Positions 20,361-32,672 of a stretch of 64,000 nt of DNA are shown piece after piece. Source of the DNA: Polytrichum commune (Eukaryota > Streptophyta > Polytrichopsida > Polytrichales > Polytrichaceae); assembly GCA_950295325.1 (NCBI GenBank), contig OX485809.1:24490001-24554000 (forward strand), given 5' to 3'. The position numbers were made by a program, and so were the translations under genes. A model generated the notes under the pieces. The model saw only the letters and a program-made list of their open reading frames with translations. It did no database searches and had not been told where the DNA came from. Numbering within the stretch: the stretch's first letter is position 1; every line of letters begins with the position of its first letter.

Positions 20361-21545
20361 ACCAAACCTCATCCATTAAGTTATGACATGTATTACCAAG
20401 GCAATCTCCATAAATGCCTCTATCCCATGACTCATGAGACAAGTTATGGGACAGAGCCATAACATCATAGGGAAAAAAAGGCCTGGTCCTGGGTGAAATT
20501 CCTGGACGGAGCTCGGCGAAAAATGGACTGCTCGTCCACATCGTCGTCGCTCTTCGTCCGTCGCACTCTATCGTGTTCACGGCTCGCGAGCAACTGCCTT
20601 TTTTGATTCCACAGAACAAGCGCCTTCATCTCTGAGCCTCGAACAAATTCCTGCTGGCCAACCACATACCGTCAGTTAGAGGATTGAATTTTTGACAAAT
20701 TCGCCAGTCCCGTGTGCTGAAACTCTTTGCAAACCGGCCTCGCATTGTTGCCTCGCAGCTGCAGTAGATGGTCGTTAGCGTTTTTGCAATGCTCGACGAG
20801 CCAATATGGAGTAGCTGGAGCTCCCGCGGGATTTGAATCCGGGAGTGGAACAGAATGCGAGTGTCTTCATTCTCACCAGACATCGGTAACAATAACATGT
20901 AGGATTTAGTTCCAGGTGAAATTCGTATGATGATTCTGTAAGTCGAATTTTCAAATTCTTTTGTTGGAGGGAGCGGGTGTAAGTGTTTCCTACTTCGGTT
21001 TCTCGGATTGGCCATGGGAAACACTCTCGAGAGTCCTGTCCCGGGTTAGGCACTTGGATGGTCATGACATCATCCTAATGATATTCATTTCCTACTTTTG
21101 TTCTTCATGTGGGGTTTATGCCCGTAAACCCTAATTGGACATCCTGCAAGAATATTGTTGCTCAATTAGGGTATTTATGTTGTCAAGTATTCCTGCCTGC
21201 TTAACATAAGGTAGACGGTGCTAAATCCGTCACGTTAAGCGTTATGCATGTATACTAATGCTAGTTTAAAAGGTTTTAAATGATTATCGTTAGCAATTGG
21301 TAGGGGATTCCAACGCACCAAAGTATGTCTTGTTTGAATTCCGTATGCTAAGATAATAAGGGTCCAAAGTTTTTTGGTTGATGACCCAAAACCATCAACA
21401 GGGGAGGGGGGCCTGATCTTCAGGTGGTGGAAATTCTCAGAATTCATATGTGCTTATTGTGCAAGATTTTATGGTGTTGGTTTAGCACCATATACCTTAG
21501 AAATTGTAGGGGCAATCGGTGTTCATCAGGACTTGGTCATCAAAA
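20361..21545. other. GC-richer stretch upstream of the plastid-protein gene, possibly its promoter and 5' leader
   Basis: Higher GC than its surroundings (for example CGTCGTCGCTCTTCGTCCG near 20540), with no known repeat. Overlapping short frames on the - strand are not convincing. Its position directly before the start at 21546 suggests promoter and untranslated leader. Confidence 0.35.
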
Positions 21546-24500
21546 ATGGTGGTCACGATGATGGTCCATGGGGTAATGCCGTCTGCAAGACACACTTTAT
21601 CCTTTTCAGGCTCAAATGTAACAGCCAATGTGCAAGCTAACTACGCAAATTCAGTCCTTCTGAGAAGGCATGATTGTTTAGCTCAATCTCCTGTAAATTA
21701 TCAGAAACTGAGCTCCCAATCATCAATTAAAGGCCTAAGAGTGTGTGATCTGTTACCGAATCCCATCATCCATCCATGTTCGGGTCTACTTCAATCTGGT
21801 AGGCTGCAGAGGGATTGGGGTAATGCAAGACCATGTAGGACAGTCACTCAGGCAGGACGCAGACATCATAGACGACGAGAGGAGCCCGAAAGGAAGCCAC
21901 AGGGCAGGATCTCTCTTGATTCGAAATACCATGGAGATGATAAAGTTGAAATCACTCTTGATTTTCAAGAATTGAAGCAGAGAGCAGGGAAAGCAGCAGA
22001 ATCAACGAAGAACGCTCTTTCATCCTCTGTTAGTCAAGCTAGAGAGGTGAGCAACACAAAACATCAACTCTTACGGAATTGCATGGTTGAAGCATTATTT
22101 CGTTGATAATTGTAGCGAATCTTTGCTAGGTGTACCATACAATGGAAGATACCTCAGTCAATAATGCAAATTGACCTGAAGTGTGCATTTTGTTGTTCTT
22201 GGACAGACATTGCTTAAAAGTAATCATAAGTCACTTAAATAGACAGAATACTTGTACATCAGCCACTTGTTTGTCATTTTCAAGTTGGCATTGCTACAAA
22301 TTCTGAGCATGGTTGAGATTTTTCATGGTAAGATCCATGTGCTTGCCTGTCTGTAAAGTATTGTTACGGGAAGCATTTTTAGTCAATTTATCTCAAGTTA
22401 GTTTCGGATGCCTGAGTGGTTGAATTCAGTCTTAGAAGGCTTTGATTACATGGAGTAAAACCCTGAGTGTTAGACCCCTTTTGACTACAGGCAAGTAAGA
22501 TCTTTATTAAGGATGGCAAGCAGGCATGGAGAGAGATTCGGAGCAGTGTGGCAGTCCAGAATGACAAGCGAGTAGTGATTGCGGTCAAGCGGTCAACTAT
22601 TGATTTTGCTGGCCGAACAATCTTGTGGACTATCCTTACAGTTGTATTTATTCGGTTCGTCCTTGCGTGTTCAAGGCAATTTCGATGGGGATGGGAAGAG
22701 GGTATCAACTGGCCCAAATATGTGAGAGATCGCAGTTTGGGAGGGAAGGAGGTGGTTGCCAGTAAAGGAGTAAAGCTGTGGGAGTCAGGACCTGCAAAGA
22801 GGGCATTCATCAAGACTTCCAGAGGGTTGAGTCCCCTTGATTCTGTGCAGGCCACGTCACGCTCCGAAAAAGAATTACATCGCCTGAGGAATGACACTGA
22901 ATCTTCAAAGGCTAAAGTGGTGCAGAGGATTTCTCAGCTACCAGTTTGGTGGCCTACAAGTGATCAGGCCCCTTCATTACCACCCCAAGCATCTGAGCGG
23001 GTTCAAAGAGAAGCTCGTATGCTTCTTAATGGTATGTAGCTTTGGATTCAGTCTATGTTCAAGTCCACATGTTCCCATATTCCCATATTCACAAGTCCAG
23101 CATATAAATTCCCATGTTTCTTCCTAAAAAAATTATAATTTCATCCACTCTAACGGCTACTGCATACTGAGCCTAATTTAGGTCTTTAGAAATTAGCGGA
23201 GCTGTATAGTGTCAGGTTCGACTTAGAATGGTTCACCCATTATCAATAAGGGATGATGGACAGCTTCACTTTCAGCAATGTCTAATTCTAATATATTCTA
23301 ATGCACATGGAATGAGTAGGTTCACAAGTTTTTTTTTATGTAAATCGAGCATGCATAAAATGGTGTACACAACAACATCTTATTGCTTCAAACTTTTAGG
23401 CATATAAATATTACACTTGTGACCAGGTGATGTGCAAAAGGTTACTTATAATCCGTTCCTTTCAAGTTCAAGAATTGATTTTCTTGCAAAGCTTGCAACA
23501 TTCAAATGCATACATTGACACTTGTTGGATACAGTCTACATATTGTCAGTGAGAACACTGTTTCACTCTTTGGCAATAGGAAAGCAGCTTGACCATGAGG
23601 ACCATGTGCCGCTTTAATAAATGCAGCTAAAATGGGGAAGATCTTACAAAACATATATCTTAATTTTTTCCAATTAGGGTTACTGAATGATGCTACTTTC
23701 CACATGCTGACAGCCACATTTGGAGGTTTTCTATTTTGTACTGCTAAATTACTTTCCCTCTTGCTGAATGAATGTCTACGGTATTGTTGGTATGCTGGAC
23801 AGGAGGAACTCTATTTCCTCTGAGACTTGATCAGGCAAAACATTATCAAACTATTTTGGAAAGAAAAGACTAATCTTGTTCTATTTTATTCAGAGATGCT
23901 GGAGAAGAGAATTAGTGGAGTTGACTTTGGGGAACATGACATTTGCAAGGTAGGGTGACATTTTCAACACTCTGTTTAAAAATAAAAAATTTCTGCTTGA
24001 TTAAATTTGAGTTTGCAAGGGGTTTTCATTTCATTTGAACTAGTAAATAACATGTTGCCTTCTTTTATTGAATGATGGCAGCTACGCCAACTTTGTAGGG
24101 ACTCTGGAGCAAAAGTCAGCTTTGACACAACGAATACTCGTGATTCTTTTTATCGAGCAGCCATCCAAGTTGTCATGAGTTCCTGCAGCAGGTTGTGACG
24201 AGCACATTGACACCCAGGTCACAACTTTGATAGTTTGAGATAATATCCTTGATAGAAATCAGGACTTCATTCTGTCTAGTGCTTCCTGGACAGTTCTTAG
24301 TGTAATGAACTTTGAAGGCTGTTACATGGTTCTATTTTTCGGATTCTTGAGCACAACTTTGAAGAGGTGTTAACAAAGGAAGGTTACTGGCAGTATAGAT
24401 GAGGACAGGATGATAAAATTATACTGTGTCATCTAATATTCCTGTCCTCTTGATGGTGGGGGTTACAGTGGCCTTCCATTGGACATTGTGAATGAGAATC

Positions 24501-25350
24501 CACAAAAGTTCATTTCAGGACTAGCAGTCAACATCGGAATAAATGCAGAGAAAGCGGCCACCATGGTCATTGCTGCTGTTGCAGCTCGAACTCGAGCAGG
24601 TTTTCTACAGGCTTGGGTGATTATCTCCTGCATTCTCTGTGTGATATTTCTGTCAAACTCCAAACATGTTCTCTGCTACCTTGAGTGTAAAAGCAAGGAT
24701 GCAAAGTAAATATTGTTCCAATATTGTTGATGAGATCTCACTTGTGATAATGTAAGGTGGGAACTGCAAAATTCTGCTTGCTGTAGTGGTGCATGCATTA
24801 AGATAGTGGCTTTTGTACAGGCAAGGCATATGCAAGGTGATGCAGCAGCAAGAGATGCAGAGCTCCATCAATTGGTTCGCATCCATTCTGCTTTCATTCC
24901 CAACCCTAATTCTGTAAGACTTCATGAACCCCCCCCCCCCCCCCCCTCCAACATTTACGTTAATTACTGTCCAGGGTGTGTCCTGCCAACATGTGCAAGA
25001 AAAGTCAAGCGTCTGTTTCTTGAGGATCAAGAGATTTCTTTCTTCCCTCAAGATGATTATGCCAGTCAACTTCAAAGGTCATCAATTTTGAAACACCAGT
25101 TACAGGATTTCTGGGCATCATAACTGGAAACTATGTTTACCTATTCAGTTTTTACCAAACAAACTCTGATTCTTGATACGATGGTGATCACTTGCAGCCA
25201 GAGATGGAGCTAGTGGGCACAAGCCTGGCTTATTTTGGTATTGAAGAACGAAGGGAGCTCCTGAATATGTATGTTGATGCTGGGGGGAGTGAGACAGGAA
25301 GCATTGCAGGGGAAGCTTTAGGGCTTCCAATCCCCACAAGGAATAAGTAG
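21546..25350 (+). CDS. Conserved, probably plastid-targeted membrane protein of unknown function (seven exons)
   Basis: Exons: 21546-22046, 22491-23031, 23894-23949, 24082-24191, 24469-24616, 24821-24913 and 25198-25350. All introns are GT-AG and the phases agree, giving 533 residues. The start is the first ATG after an in-frame TAG at 21507. The first 90 or so residues are rich in S, R, H and Q and lack conserved blocks, as in a transit peptide. Conserved-looking parts: ITLDFQELKQRAGKAAEST, then IFIKDGKQAWREI; one membrane helix (TILWTILTVVFIRFVLACS) followed by RQFRWGWEEGINWPKYV; ISGVDFGEHDICKLRQLCRD; GLPLDIVNENPQKFISGLA; and ERRELLNMYVDAGGS. No catalytic motif is evident and I do not recognise the family. 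The plastid location is inferred only from N-terminal composition. Confidence 0.82.
24929..24946. repeat. Run of 18 C inside intron 6 of the plastid-protein gene
   Basis: A pure C homopolymer 16 bp after the intron 6 donor (24914). On the other strand it reads as a G-run followed by GGTTCATG, resembling a family E end, but no partner end is visible. Confidence 0.7.
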
Positions 25351-28300
25351 TGCTAGCTGATAATTGTTGCTTTAACATTAGAGCCCGTCAATTTTTTTTA
25401 AAGTAAATTCAGCATGAAGTGCAGGTTTTCTCTGCCATATTTGTAGAGTATTGCATCACTTGAAGGCGCATGGTGAAGAGCTGAAATCATACTCTGTCCT
25501 CTAGAGTTTTTGAAGGTTCTTGTTCATGGAACATAAATGTTTCACATGACTAGTTTCACCACTTGTCAAAATAGGCATTCTCATATAGGGTGTGATAGCG
25601 GCTAAGTTCAAGTCTTTGTGCTTTTTATGTTTAAGTAGTTCAAAGAATTTCAATGAATGAAAGTTGGCAGAGTTTATCAATCAAAACCTACCACAATGTG
25701 GGAATCACATGGTGCAATGCAAGCTCTTCACATGATTCGTTGGCTACATCAGGCATGCGGCTCAGCAGATAGGGGAGAGTGTTGCCTGTATATTTGTTGT
25801 TGCCTTTTGGGTTTTGTAGTACAAGTCAGGGGAATACTCTCATATGTGAGAACATGATGAGATATACAACAGAGGTGCCCATAATCGATCACTTAAGAGG
25901 TTCTACGCCAGATCTGGAGAAGTATAAGACGGTGCAAATTTTCCCTGTGTAGGAAGATAAAAATCAGGAGGATTGTAATTTTTTTGGGTAATTTTATTCC
26001 TTAAACTGAAATTATTGTGAATTTTTGAAGCCAAAAGTTGGCGTGAACATATTACCATTGTGTAATGTCTATCATAACCGCCCTTTTGAGACGATTATTG
26101 ATTCACTTTAGCACTCAAAATTGGGAACATGTGTCATGGCACTATTGATTTTGGCTTGATCAATATTCAGTTTTATGTGATCGAATTTTTGGTACCCTAT
26201 AGATTCCCAATGGGTCTTGATTGGAAATCGGTGGTTCGACTCTAAAGTGATATTTGAGTTTATGTCATTTATATGAGCTTTAATCTATCTAGAATTCATT
26301 TAAAATTTATGTATCCTCCGATTGCATTGTAATTGATAAATAGTCTAATTTCAGATATGGCATTTTTTGACATTCTAGCTAAAAATTATCAAGAGGCCAC
26401 CTTCAACTCATGTGTATGATGCCTTGGGGCCCATAATGGACCTATCAGGAATTTGAGGGTTTAACATGGGTGCCACAATCCTGAGCCACGTCATACGAAT
26501 ATGATAGGATATTAATTGTTGTACTCAATTTGATAACATTGCTCAACACAACACTCATTTGGAAGTATTCTCTACTGTTGGAGTAGAAAGTTTGCAAAAT
26601 TAAGTTGAAAGCTAGAACTAAAGTATGACTCCTAAGGCGTAGAGATGATCATCAATGTCTCATTATGATGCACAAGTTGTCCTTACGTTTTTAGCTCTAA
26701 ATTCCCTACTTTGGTTCCTTTATAGTACACATTTACATACTTAAGGGCAACCTTATTACTTCTTTGTTTTTTTTGGGAAAGGAGTAGGTTTGGCTAGAGT
26801 TAGTGAATTTAATCTAGCTATGTGTTGATAATTTATGATAAAAATAGGAAAATGAACATTTTGTGATTATTCCATAATTTCACGGATGAAATAGCAAATT
26901 TCGTAGGTATCCTGCATTCAATGGGGCAGACTACACCTTACAATTACTATGCTTGCTCTGAAAGACAAGCAAAAAGAGCTTTCTAGTGCACTCATGAATT
27001 TTTTTGTCTAAAAATAACATTCTAAAAACTATAGAAATGGGACAAGATCGCCAACTTTTGGATGAATGTGCACTACCATAAATGAAAATTTGTATAACCA
27101 TCCATACATGGCTTCATCACTCCAATAGTTGTCGCCAATGCCCCTCTCGTAAAAACTCGAAATAAAAATCTAGCCTAGAGTGTTGAGTTTGGGGGCAGCC
27201 AAGGTGGTGAGCATGAGATTTTTGGTGGAGTTTAGGGTGGGCTACATTTAGATGAATGAAAGAGAATGCTTGGCGAATATATAGAATTTTTGTGTCAATT
27301 TGGGTGGCGACTTCTAATTGTACATGAAAGAAATCCAAGGCTACATGTATGCTTTGATAAGGTGAACAATGGCTCCACATATGAAATAATAAGTGAATAA
27401 GTGGACCTAGATTTCTTTTCACACTCTACATGTGGGCCATACACACACCACAAACCATTGGGGAAATTGACTATGTATTGAAATTGAACAAGCCCATTAT
27501 ATTGAAGCTAGCTACATAAAAAAACTGCACTAGACCCTTAAACCTCTAGAGGCTTCCAAGTTCAACTAGTTTGCAAATGTGTGAGTGGATCAACATGCAC
27601 ATATCACACATTTTAAGCACTTAGCAACATCCTAGGCCAACAAGTGTTGCACCAACCCTCTAAAACATCAACATGCACCCAAATTGAACTACAAGTAGTT
27701 TGCACACATATAAGGGGATCAATGTTGAAACATCATACACTTGAAGTACCTAATGCATTTTTGTACCCCCAAAAGTTAGACCAACTCACTTAATAGAATG
27801 AATTCAAAATGAACATCATTGCTTACACAAAACACCACTCACGCAATCACACATACAAGTACAAGCAAATAGGGAGGGAAGTTGGCCTTTGCATTAACAA
27901 AATTGCATCAAAAGGTCCAAGTGTGGTTACTAATGCTACTAGTAGTTATCGTAATCTCCCACTATCCAAATTGAATTCTTAATATCATATTGTCGGAATT
28001 CCACTCCTCCCATTGATGAATCGAAAGCCTTATCTTAAATTTTTTTTGTCAAGGCTGAATTGCCTTGGGAATACATACCCACAAGCCCTAAATGAGAATC
28101 TAATGCAATTCTCAATTTCGATTTCAAAAAACTTAAAGACAAGAAACATCACTCAACATCAATTATTATCACTACATTAGAAAGGAGGCAATAAGGTACA
28201 AACAAAGAGAGCAAGTGGGTGATGATCAGAGGGGTGGAGAATGGAGGAGAAAGTGGTGACATCACTCACCCCATCCAACTAGACCCTAGGCGACATGAAC

Positions 28301-28545
28301 CCTTAAACGAGAGGATGGGCTCCATCTACAGCTCACACTGGCACTCGTTAGCTACTCCCAATAATGGAACTTAGTGGCAGGTCCCGAATCTTTGGCAATT
28401 CCACTCCACCTATGTGAAGCTAGTTGATGCCACCTCGTACCCCCTTCTTACCCACAAAGAGTGGAGGTGGCACCTTACAAGACTAAAATTCAAATTTTAT
28501 GACATGTGTGTGTAAATCAATTCACTTCACTGTAGCAAAGCGGCT
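25351..28545. other. 3' untranslated region, then AT-rich intergenic DNA
   Basis: The first several hundred bases presumably include the 3' end of the preceding gene's transcript. From about 26000 the sequence is AT-rich and I see no gene and no repeat shared with the rest of the window. Confidence 0.45.
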
Positions 28546-28690
28546 ACTACACTAATTATTCCAATTAGTGCACATTATTATGTGGAGTTATGCATTGCTG
28601 TAGCTATTTAATGAGAATGAATTTTTTTATGAAGCAAAGTCATTTATGTTCAATAATAAATAAAAATTGAACTCCTCAGTAAGATGTTAT
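28546..28690. mobile_element. Fragment related to MITE family A
   Basis: CTACTACACTAATTATTCCA, TGTGGAGTTATGCATTGCT and CAAAGTCATTTATGTTCAAT resemble the elements at 48462-48680 and 51936-52177. The right end is not found. Confidence 0.5.
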
Positions 28691-29359
28691 TGGGAATTAG
28701 CAGTCAACTTCCATGAAGTGAACCGGGCACCATGAGAAAAGAAAAACTGATTTTGGTTCCATGGGTGTAGAGTCTGGTGGTGCTTGTATGGGTTCAAAGC
28801 ATGCCTGTGGAAGCTTTGATAGAAGACTAAAAGTCATTTATGTGCACACTGTTGGAAGAGTTTATAAACATTTGAAACTTGGAAATCATTCAAAGACAAA
28901 ATAATGGCCTAATTCCAATCCCCCTAAAGGAAAAGTTAGGCATAAAGCTGAGAACATACAACTGCCATCAAACCGGATCAGAGTAAATCAGAAGAAAAAA
29001 AGAGAGCTTCCTGTAGTGATGCAAATAGTTGATAATTTCCAATTGTGTGACATCGCATTTTCTGGCAGAAAGTGCTTAAACATGAGCAAATGAGAGAGTA
29101 AGATGCTTGTATTCGTGGCGCTTCCTGCATACTAAAGTGTCAACATGGGAAATACTTTGGCTTTCACTCCGAGATCATGCTGAATAGGTGTCAGAAATAG
29201 TGGGAAAAATCGGTAGGGGTGATGTGATCATGGTGTTGAATTCTGAATTGCACATGAAATACCTTACTGGAAGAGGATCACAGAGGATGATCTAATGTGA
29301 ATTCCTGTCAATTAACACCCACAATGGTAGCTCTTTGGATTAGAGGAAGTTATGAAGTA
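28691..29359. other. Intergenic, nothing recognised
   Basis: No convincing frame or repeat on either strand. Confidence 0.45.
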
Positions 29360-29906
29360 AGGTATGTGAGTGTTGTTCAGTTCGTTTTCATATTCTCCAA
29401 CTTCTATCGATTTCGATATACACAACAAAACTTGGGTTGCATGCATTAGCAAATCTATGATGAAGCATCAACATAAATCGGACTTCCCCCAATTTAGTTA
29501 TGGCTATTGAAAGTGCACATGTGTTGACTCCTTAATTGAATACATAGGTCCTCCGATTGTGTTCATTATTGAGTGTAGAGTAGTTGAAACTATGTTCCGA
29601 GTAAACCTTGACTTATTCATGAGTTTTGGGTAAAATGAAATTTCATATGTGCATTTCTATTGGTGGAACTTATGATAGAAATGGTAGCAACTATTCCTAG
29701 ATGTGTTCTAGATATTCCTAGACTGCATCTCTTGTTGAAGCACGTGTTAGTTGCAAACACATTGTGTCATTTGTGAAAAAATATTATCTAGAGGGAATAC
29801 TTGATCATATGGCTTCTTAAAGTATGTGTAAATAGGATTTTTATCACATTCTTCTAGTTTCTTCCTTCAAATAATTTGTTGTGCAATGTGTGTGTCTCAA
29901 CTGTGC

Positions 29907-29938
<32 letters not shown>

Positions 29939-30148
29939 AAATGCATTATTAATTTTGGACAAGTCTCTTTTTCCATATTGAATTAAATCCTATTTTTAAG
30001 GATATTCAAAGACATAGTCCAAATTCTTTTAGACATGTGTCTTTATGGTGTTTGCTCTTTGAATCACTATCATATCCTCATTGAACCGTGTATCAATCAA
30101 ATATAGGGGTCCGATTAAGAAGAGGAACCAAATAACACCTGCACACCT
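29360..30148 (-). mobile_element. MITE family C copy, split by an internal insertion
   Basis: The ends are AGGTATGTGAGTGTTGTTCA and the inverse of AGGTGTGCAGGTGTTATTTG. TA lies directly outside both. The family C body is present in reverse in two pieces (29360-29595 and about 30000-30148). About 400 bp of unrelated sequence, including a run of 27 A (29907-29933), separates them. Confidence 0.75.
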
Positions 30149-30639
30149 TAAGGTAAGTGGGCCTTCTATTATCACTCTCCTTGATTTCACACCTATATTT
30201 GAGTGGCATAGCATAAGGCTTTTTGTTATGACTAGATATCAAAAAGACACGTTATACAATGAGATTGGCCTTTGTGCTCAAATTTGGACACCCTTCTAGG
30301 TCCAATGGTTGACACAATTGAGAGTGCCTATGTGATCACTTAATCAAATAGAGAATCAACACTTTGGCCTCTTATAAGTTTTCACAAAACTTGGAATGAT
30401 AATCTATGTGATCCTCAATTGGTGACTAGACATGAGACAAATTCCTATTCAAACCAATGGCCAAAATCATATGTGGAGTTGGAAACACCAACAATACGGC
30501 CGCATACCTTAGTTATACATGTCCATGAACCCTCCACGAAAGAACGTAAGCTTCATACAACAAAAGGTTTTCATGTAGAAGGATCTGATCCAAGCAAGTA
30601 AGTAGGCATGCACATCCTTGCTTGCAAAGTTGACGTGCC

Positions 30640-30960
30640 TATTTTAGTTAGTTATTTTAATTGGACACCTATTTTTAAGTGGTATATAATCAAGGGCGGC
30701 TTCAAGAATGGATATCAAAAAACATAATTTCAAAAGAGATTACTAGAGTATGTGCTCAAAATACGATAAGCATTCTAGGTTCAATAGTCAACAAAAAATT
30801 TTGGGTTAGGGGGAACCTATATCAACATTTATTACACACGAGAATCTTCACTTTGATATGGAAAATAGATAGATATAAATGCCGGCTCCTTAATTATGGA
30901 GCAAGCATGAATAAAGAGCCTTGCAGTCTTAAAAAGACAGGACAAGTAAGGTGGCTACAT
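30640..30960 (+). mobile_element. Decayed family C/D MITE
   Basis: The core ATTGGACACCTATTTTTAAG, then AATGGATATCAAAAAACAT and GAGATTACTAGAG, follows the order of the family. The ends are too diverged to place. Confidence 0.5.
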
Positions 30961-31060
30961 GTATTTTGCATTCATGTTTGACCGTGGATGAAAGCAACTC
31001 GATTGAGGTTTATAATGTGATGTCGGAGGGAGTCTTGAAGAGTTGAAAGCATGACACTTA

Positions 31061-31607
31061 GGGCCAAGTTCCATGTGCCGGTCCCGGTCCGTTTTTTAAA
31101 TGGGTGAGAAACGGGTGACATCATCCAAAAAATGGGTGATGTCACCCATTTTATGGAGGGGTACTTCTATGTGGGGTGCCGGTTTTTTTAATTTCCTACT
31201 TTCTAACTAAATTTGGTGAGTGATAAGAGATGACACTTTATGAAGGTCACCGGCAATGAAGGTCATCTAGATTCTAAAAACAACATAAAATACATGGTTC
31301 CCTAGGAGTACTCCTCAAAAGAAGGGACTAGAAGAACAAAGTGGCCTTTAGTATCCAAGGGTGTACCCTAGGTGACCGGCCGATCCGGTCACCGGAGCTT
31401 TCTAACCGGCACATGTCCTTCTTGTGACCGTTAGGACTGCCGGTCCTTTGGCACCCGTTCTTGCACAACACAAAATGTGGGACACCCATCCATGGGGGGT
31501 ACCGGTCCTTGGGTGAGAAGGATGGACACATGGCACCACCTCTTTTCACCGGCCCACCCATTTATTTTGAAAAAAACGGACCGGGACCGGCACATGGAAC
31601 TTGGCCC
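31061..31607. mobile_element. PIF/Harbinger-like MITE family F1, complete
   Basis: A 547-bp element with terminal inverted repeats of about 37 bp that match perfectly, beginning GGGCCAAGTTCCATGTGCCG. The direct duplication TTA sits at 31058-31060 and 31608-31610. The interior is rich in CCGG and contains a second inverted pair around GGGTGATGTCACCC. A TTA/TAA duplication with a GGG start is typical of Tourist-type elements. Identical ends suggest recent insertion. No transposase frame is present. Confidence 0.92.
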
Positions 31608-31610
31608 TTA

Positions 31611-32120
31611 GGGGTCTGATGTAAAGTTCCACACTTTATACAACAACAAGAATTGTGAACTCTAAAGTCATACCACCATGTCAGGCAAGGCCTCATCAAA
31701 AGTTCCAAACTCGGACAGAGTAGATGAGAGTTCAACACCATATTGAACACTACCCTTGGTGATTGATTCCAGAATTGCAAAATCAAGGCTTCCACATGAC
31801 AAAGAGATAAGAGAGAGAAGAATCGAGGCCTCAAATCTGGACAAGAAAGACGGAGACACTCACCATTCAGTATAGAGTTGCAACAAACCGAAGAAGCCCA
31901 TTCATCAGCAATCATAGACATGATCTGTATTGTTCCTAAGAACCAATACGTTTATAATGTTCGTTTTACCATCTTCCTGTGGCATAGTACAGGAACTAAA
32001 TAAATCCTACTTGCTATGATCTGCTTTGGTAGAAATTGAGTTCCTCCGTTGATCACAACGCTGCAAAGGCCATCATTGCTGCACTCCAGTGCAGTAATCG
32101 AAGAAAAAATCTCAGCTCGA

Positions 32121-32151
<31 letters not shown>

Positions 32152-32225
32152 TCAACTCTGGTGTCCCCACGAGCGTGAATTTTTGAGGTTGCCTATGTAA
32201 TTCTGAAATGGTCATTATTTCCTTC
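31611..32225. other. Unassigned interval with possible exon-like frames on the - strand
   Basis: A 120-codon frame (31921-31562, - strand) contains a good donor, AATG before GTGAGT, near 31882. A second frame overlapping the 33-bp GAAA microsatellite lies at 32215-31952. I recognise no domain and the microsatellite lies inside the frame, so no gene is called. Confidence 0.35.
32119..32151. repeat. GAAA microsatellite, eight units
   Basis: A perfect GAAA tetranucleotide array. Confidence 0.95.
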
Positions 32226-32405
32226 TTTCAAAGGTGAACACCTCGAACGGACACAGACAATCCAGCCAACATCTATCTCTCCCAAGGGCAATCCCCTAAG
32301 TTCTCACATGGTTGGTTGAAATATTTGGTTCACCCACGTCCCCACTTTGAATAGGTGGTAGGGGTAGGGTGCACCGGCAATCAAGTGCTAGGAAGATCAC
32401 CTCTC
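32226..32405 (+). repeat. Dispersed repeat I, copy 2
   Basis: The partner of 6284-6485 (which is on the - strand), with the same GEHLER ... SHMVG frame ending in TGA at 32317-32319, then shared non-coding sequence (GGTGGTAGGGGTAGGGTGCA). Both copies lie just past the 3' end of a - strand gene. Confidence 0.6.
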
Positions 32406-32672
32406 CGAGGAGTACTATTCTGGCCTTAACCTCAGGGTTCCCATGGGTTCCCAGTTAGGGCCTTGGGTTTAAGCCACCCTAATTATAACAGGCATGGACA
32501 TGAAATTGTCTGAAATCCATCTGTGAACAGGAATCTTGGTACTATTGGCTCTGAGCATGATATTGTAAATTGTTGGATAGATGATGAGAATGATTTAGTT
32601 TTAGGAGTTAACCAAATGCATCATGATCATGATCATCAGCACCAGGTTTAGGCTAAATAATGAGGCTCCTCA

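Noticed and set aside
20359-21065. Overlapping open frames on the - strand in a GC-richer stretch
   Set aside because: No recognisable domain and several frames overlap; more likely promoter and leader of the + strand gene.
22405-22485. tRNA-Ser-like GATGCCTGAGTGGTTGAA in intron 1 of the plastid-protein gene
   Set aside because: No matching T-arm (GGTTCGA) or acceptor stem; it is ordinary intron sequence.
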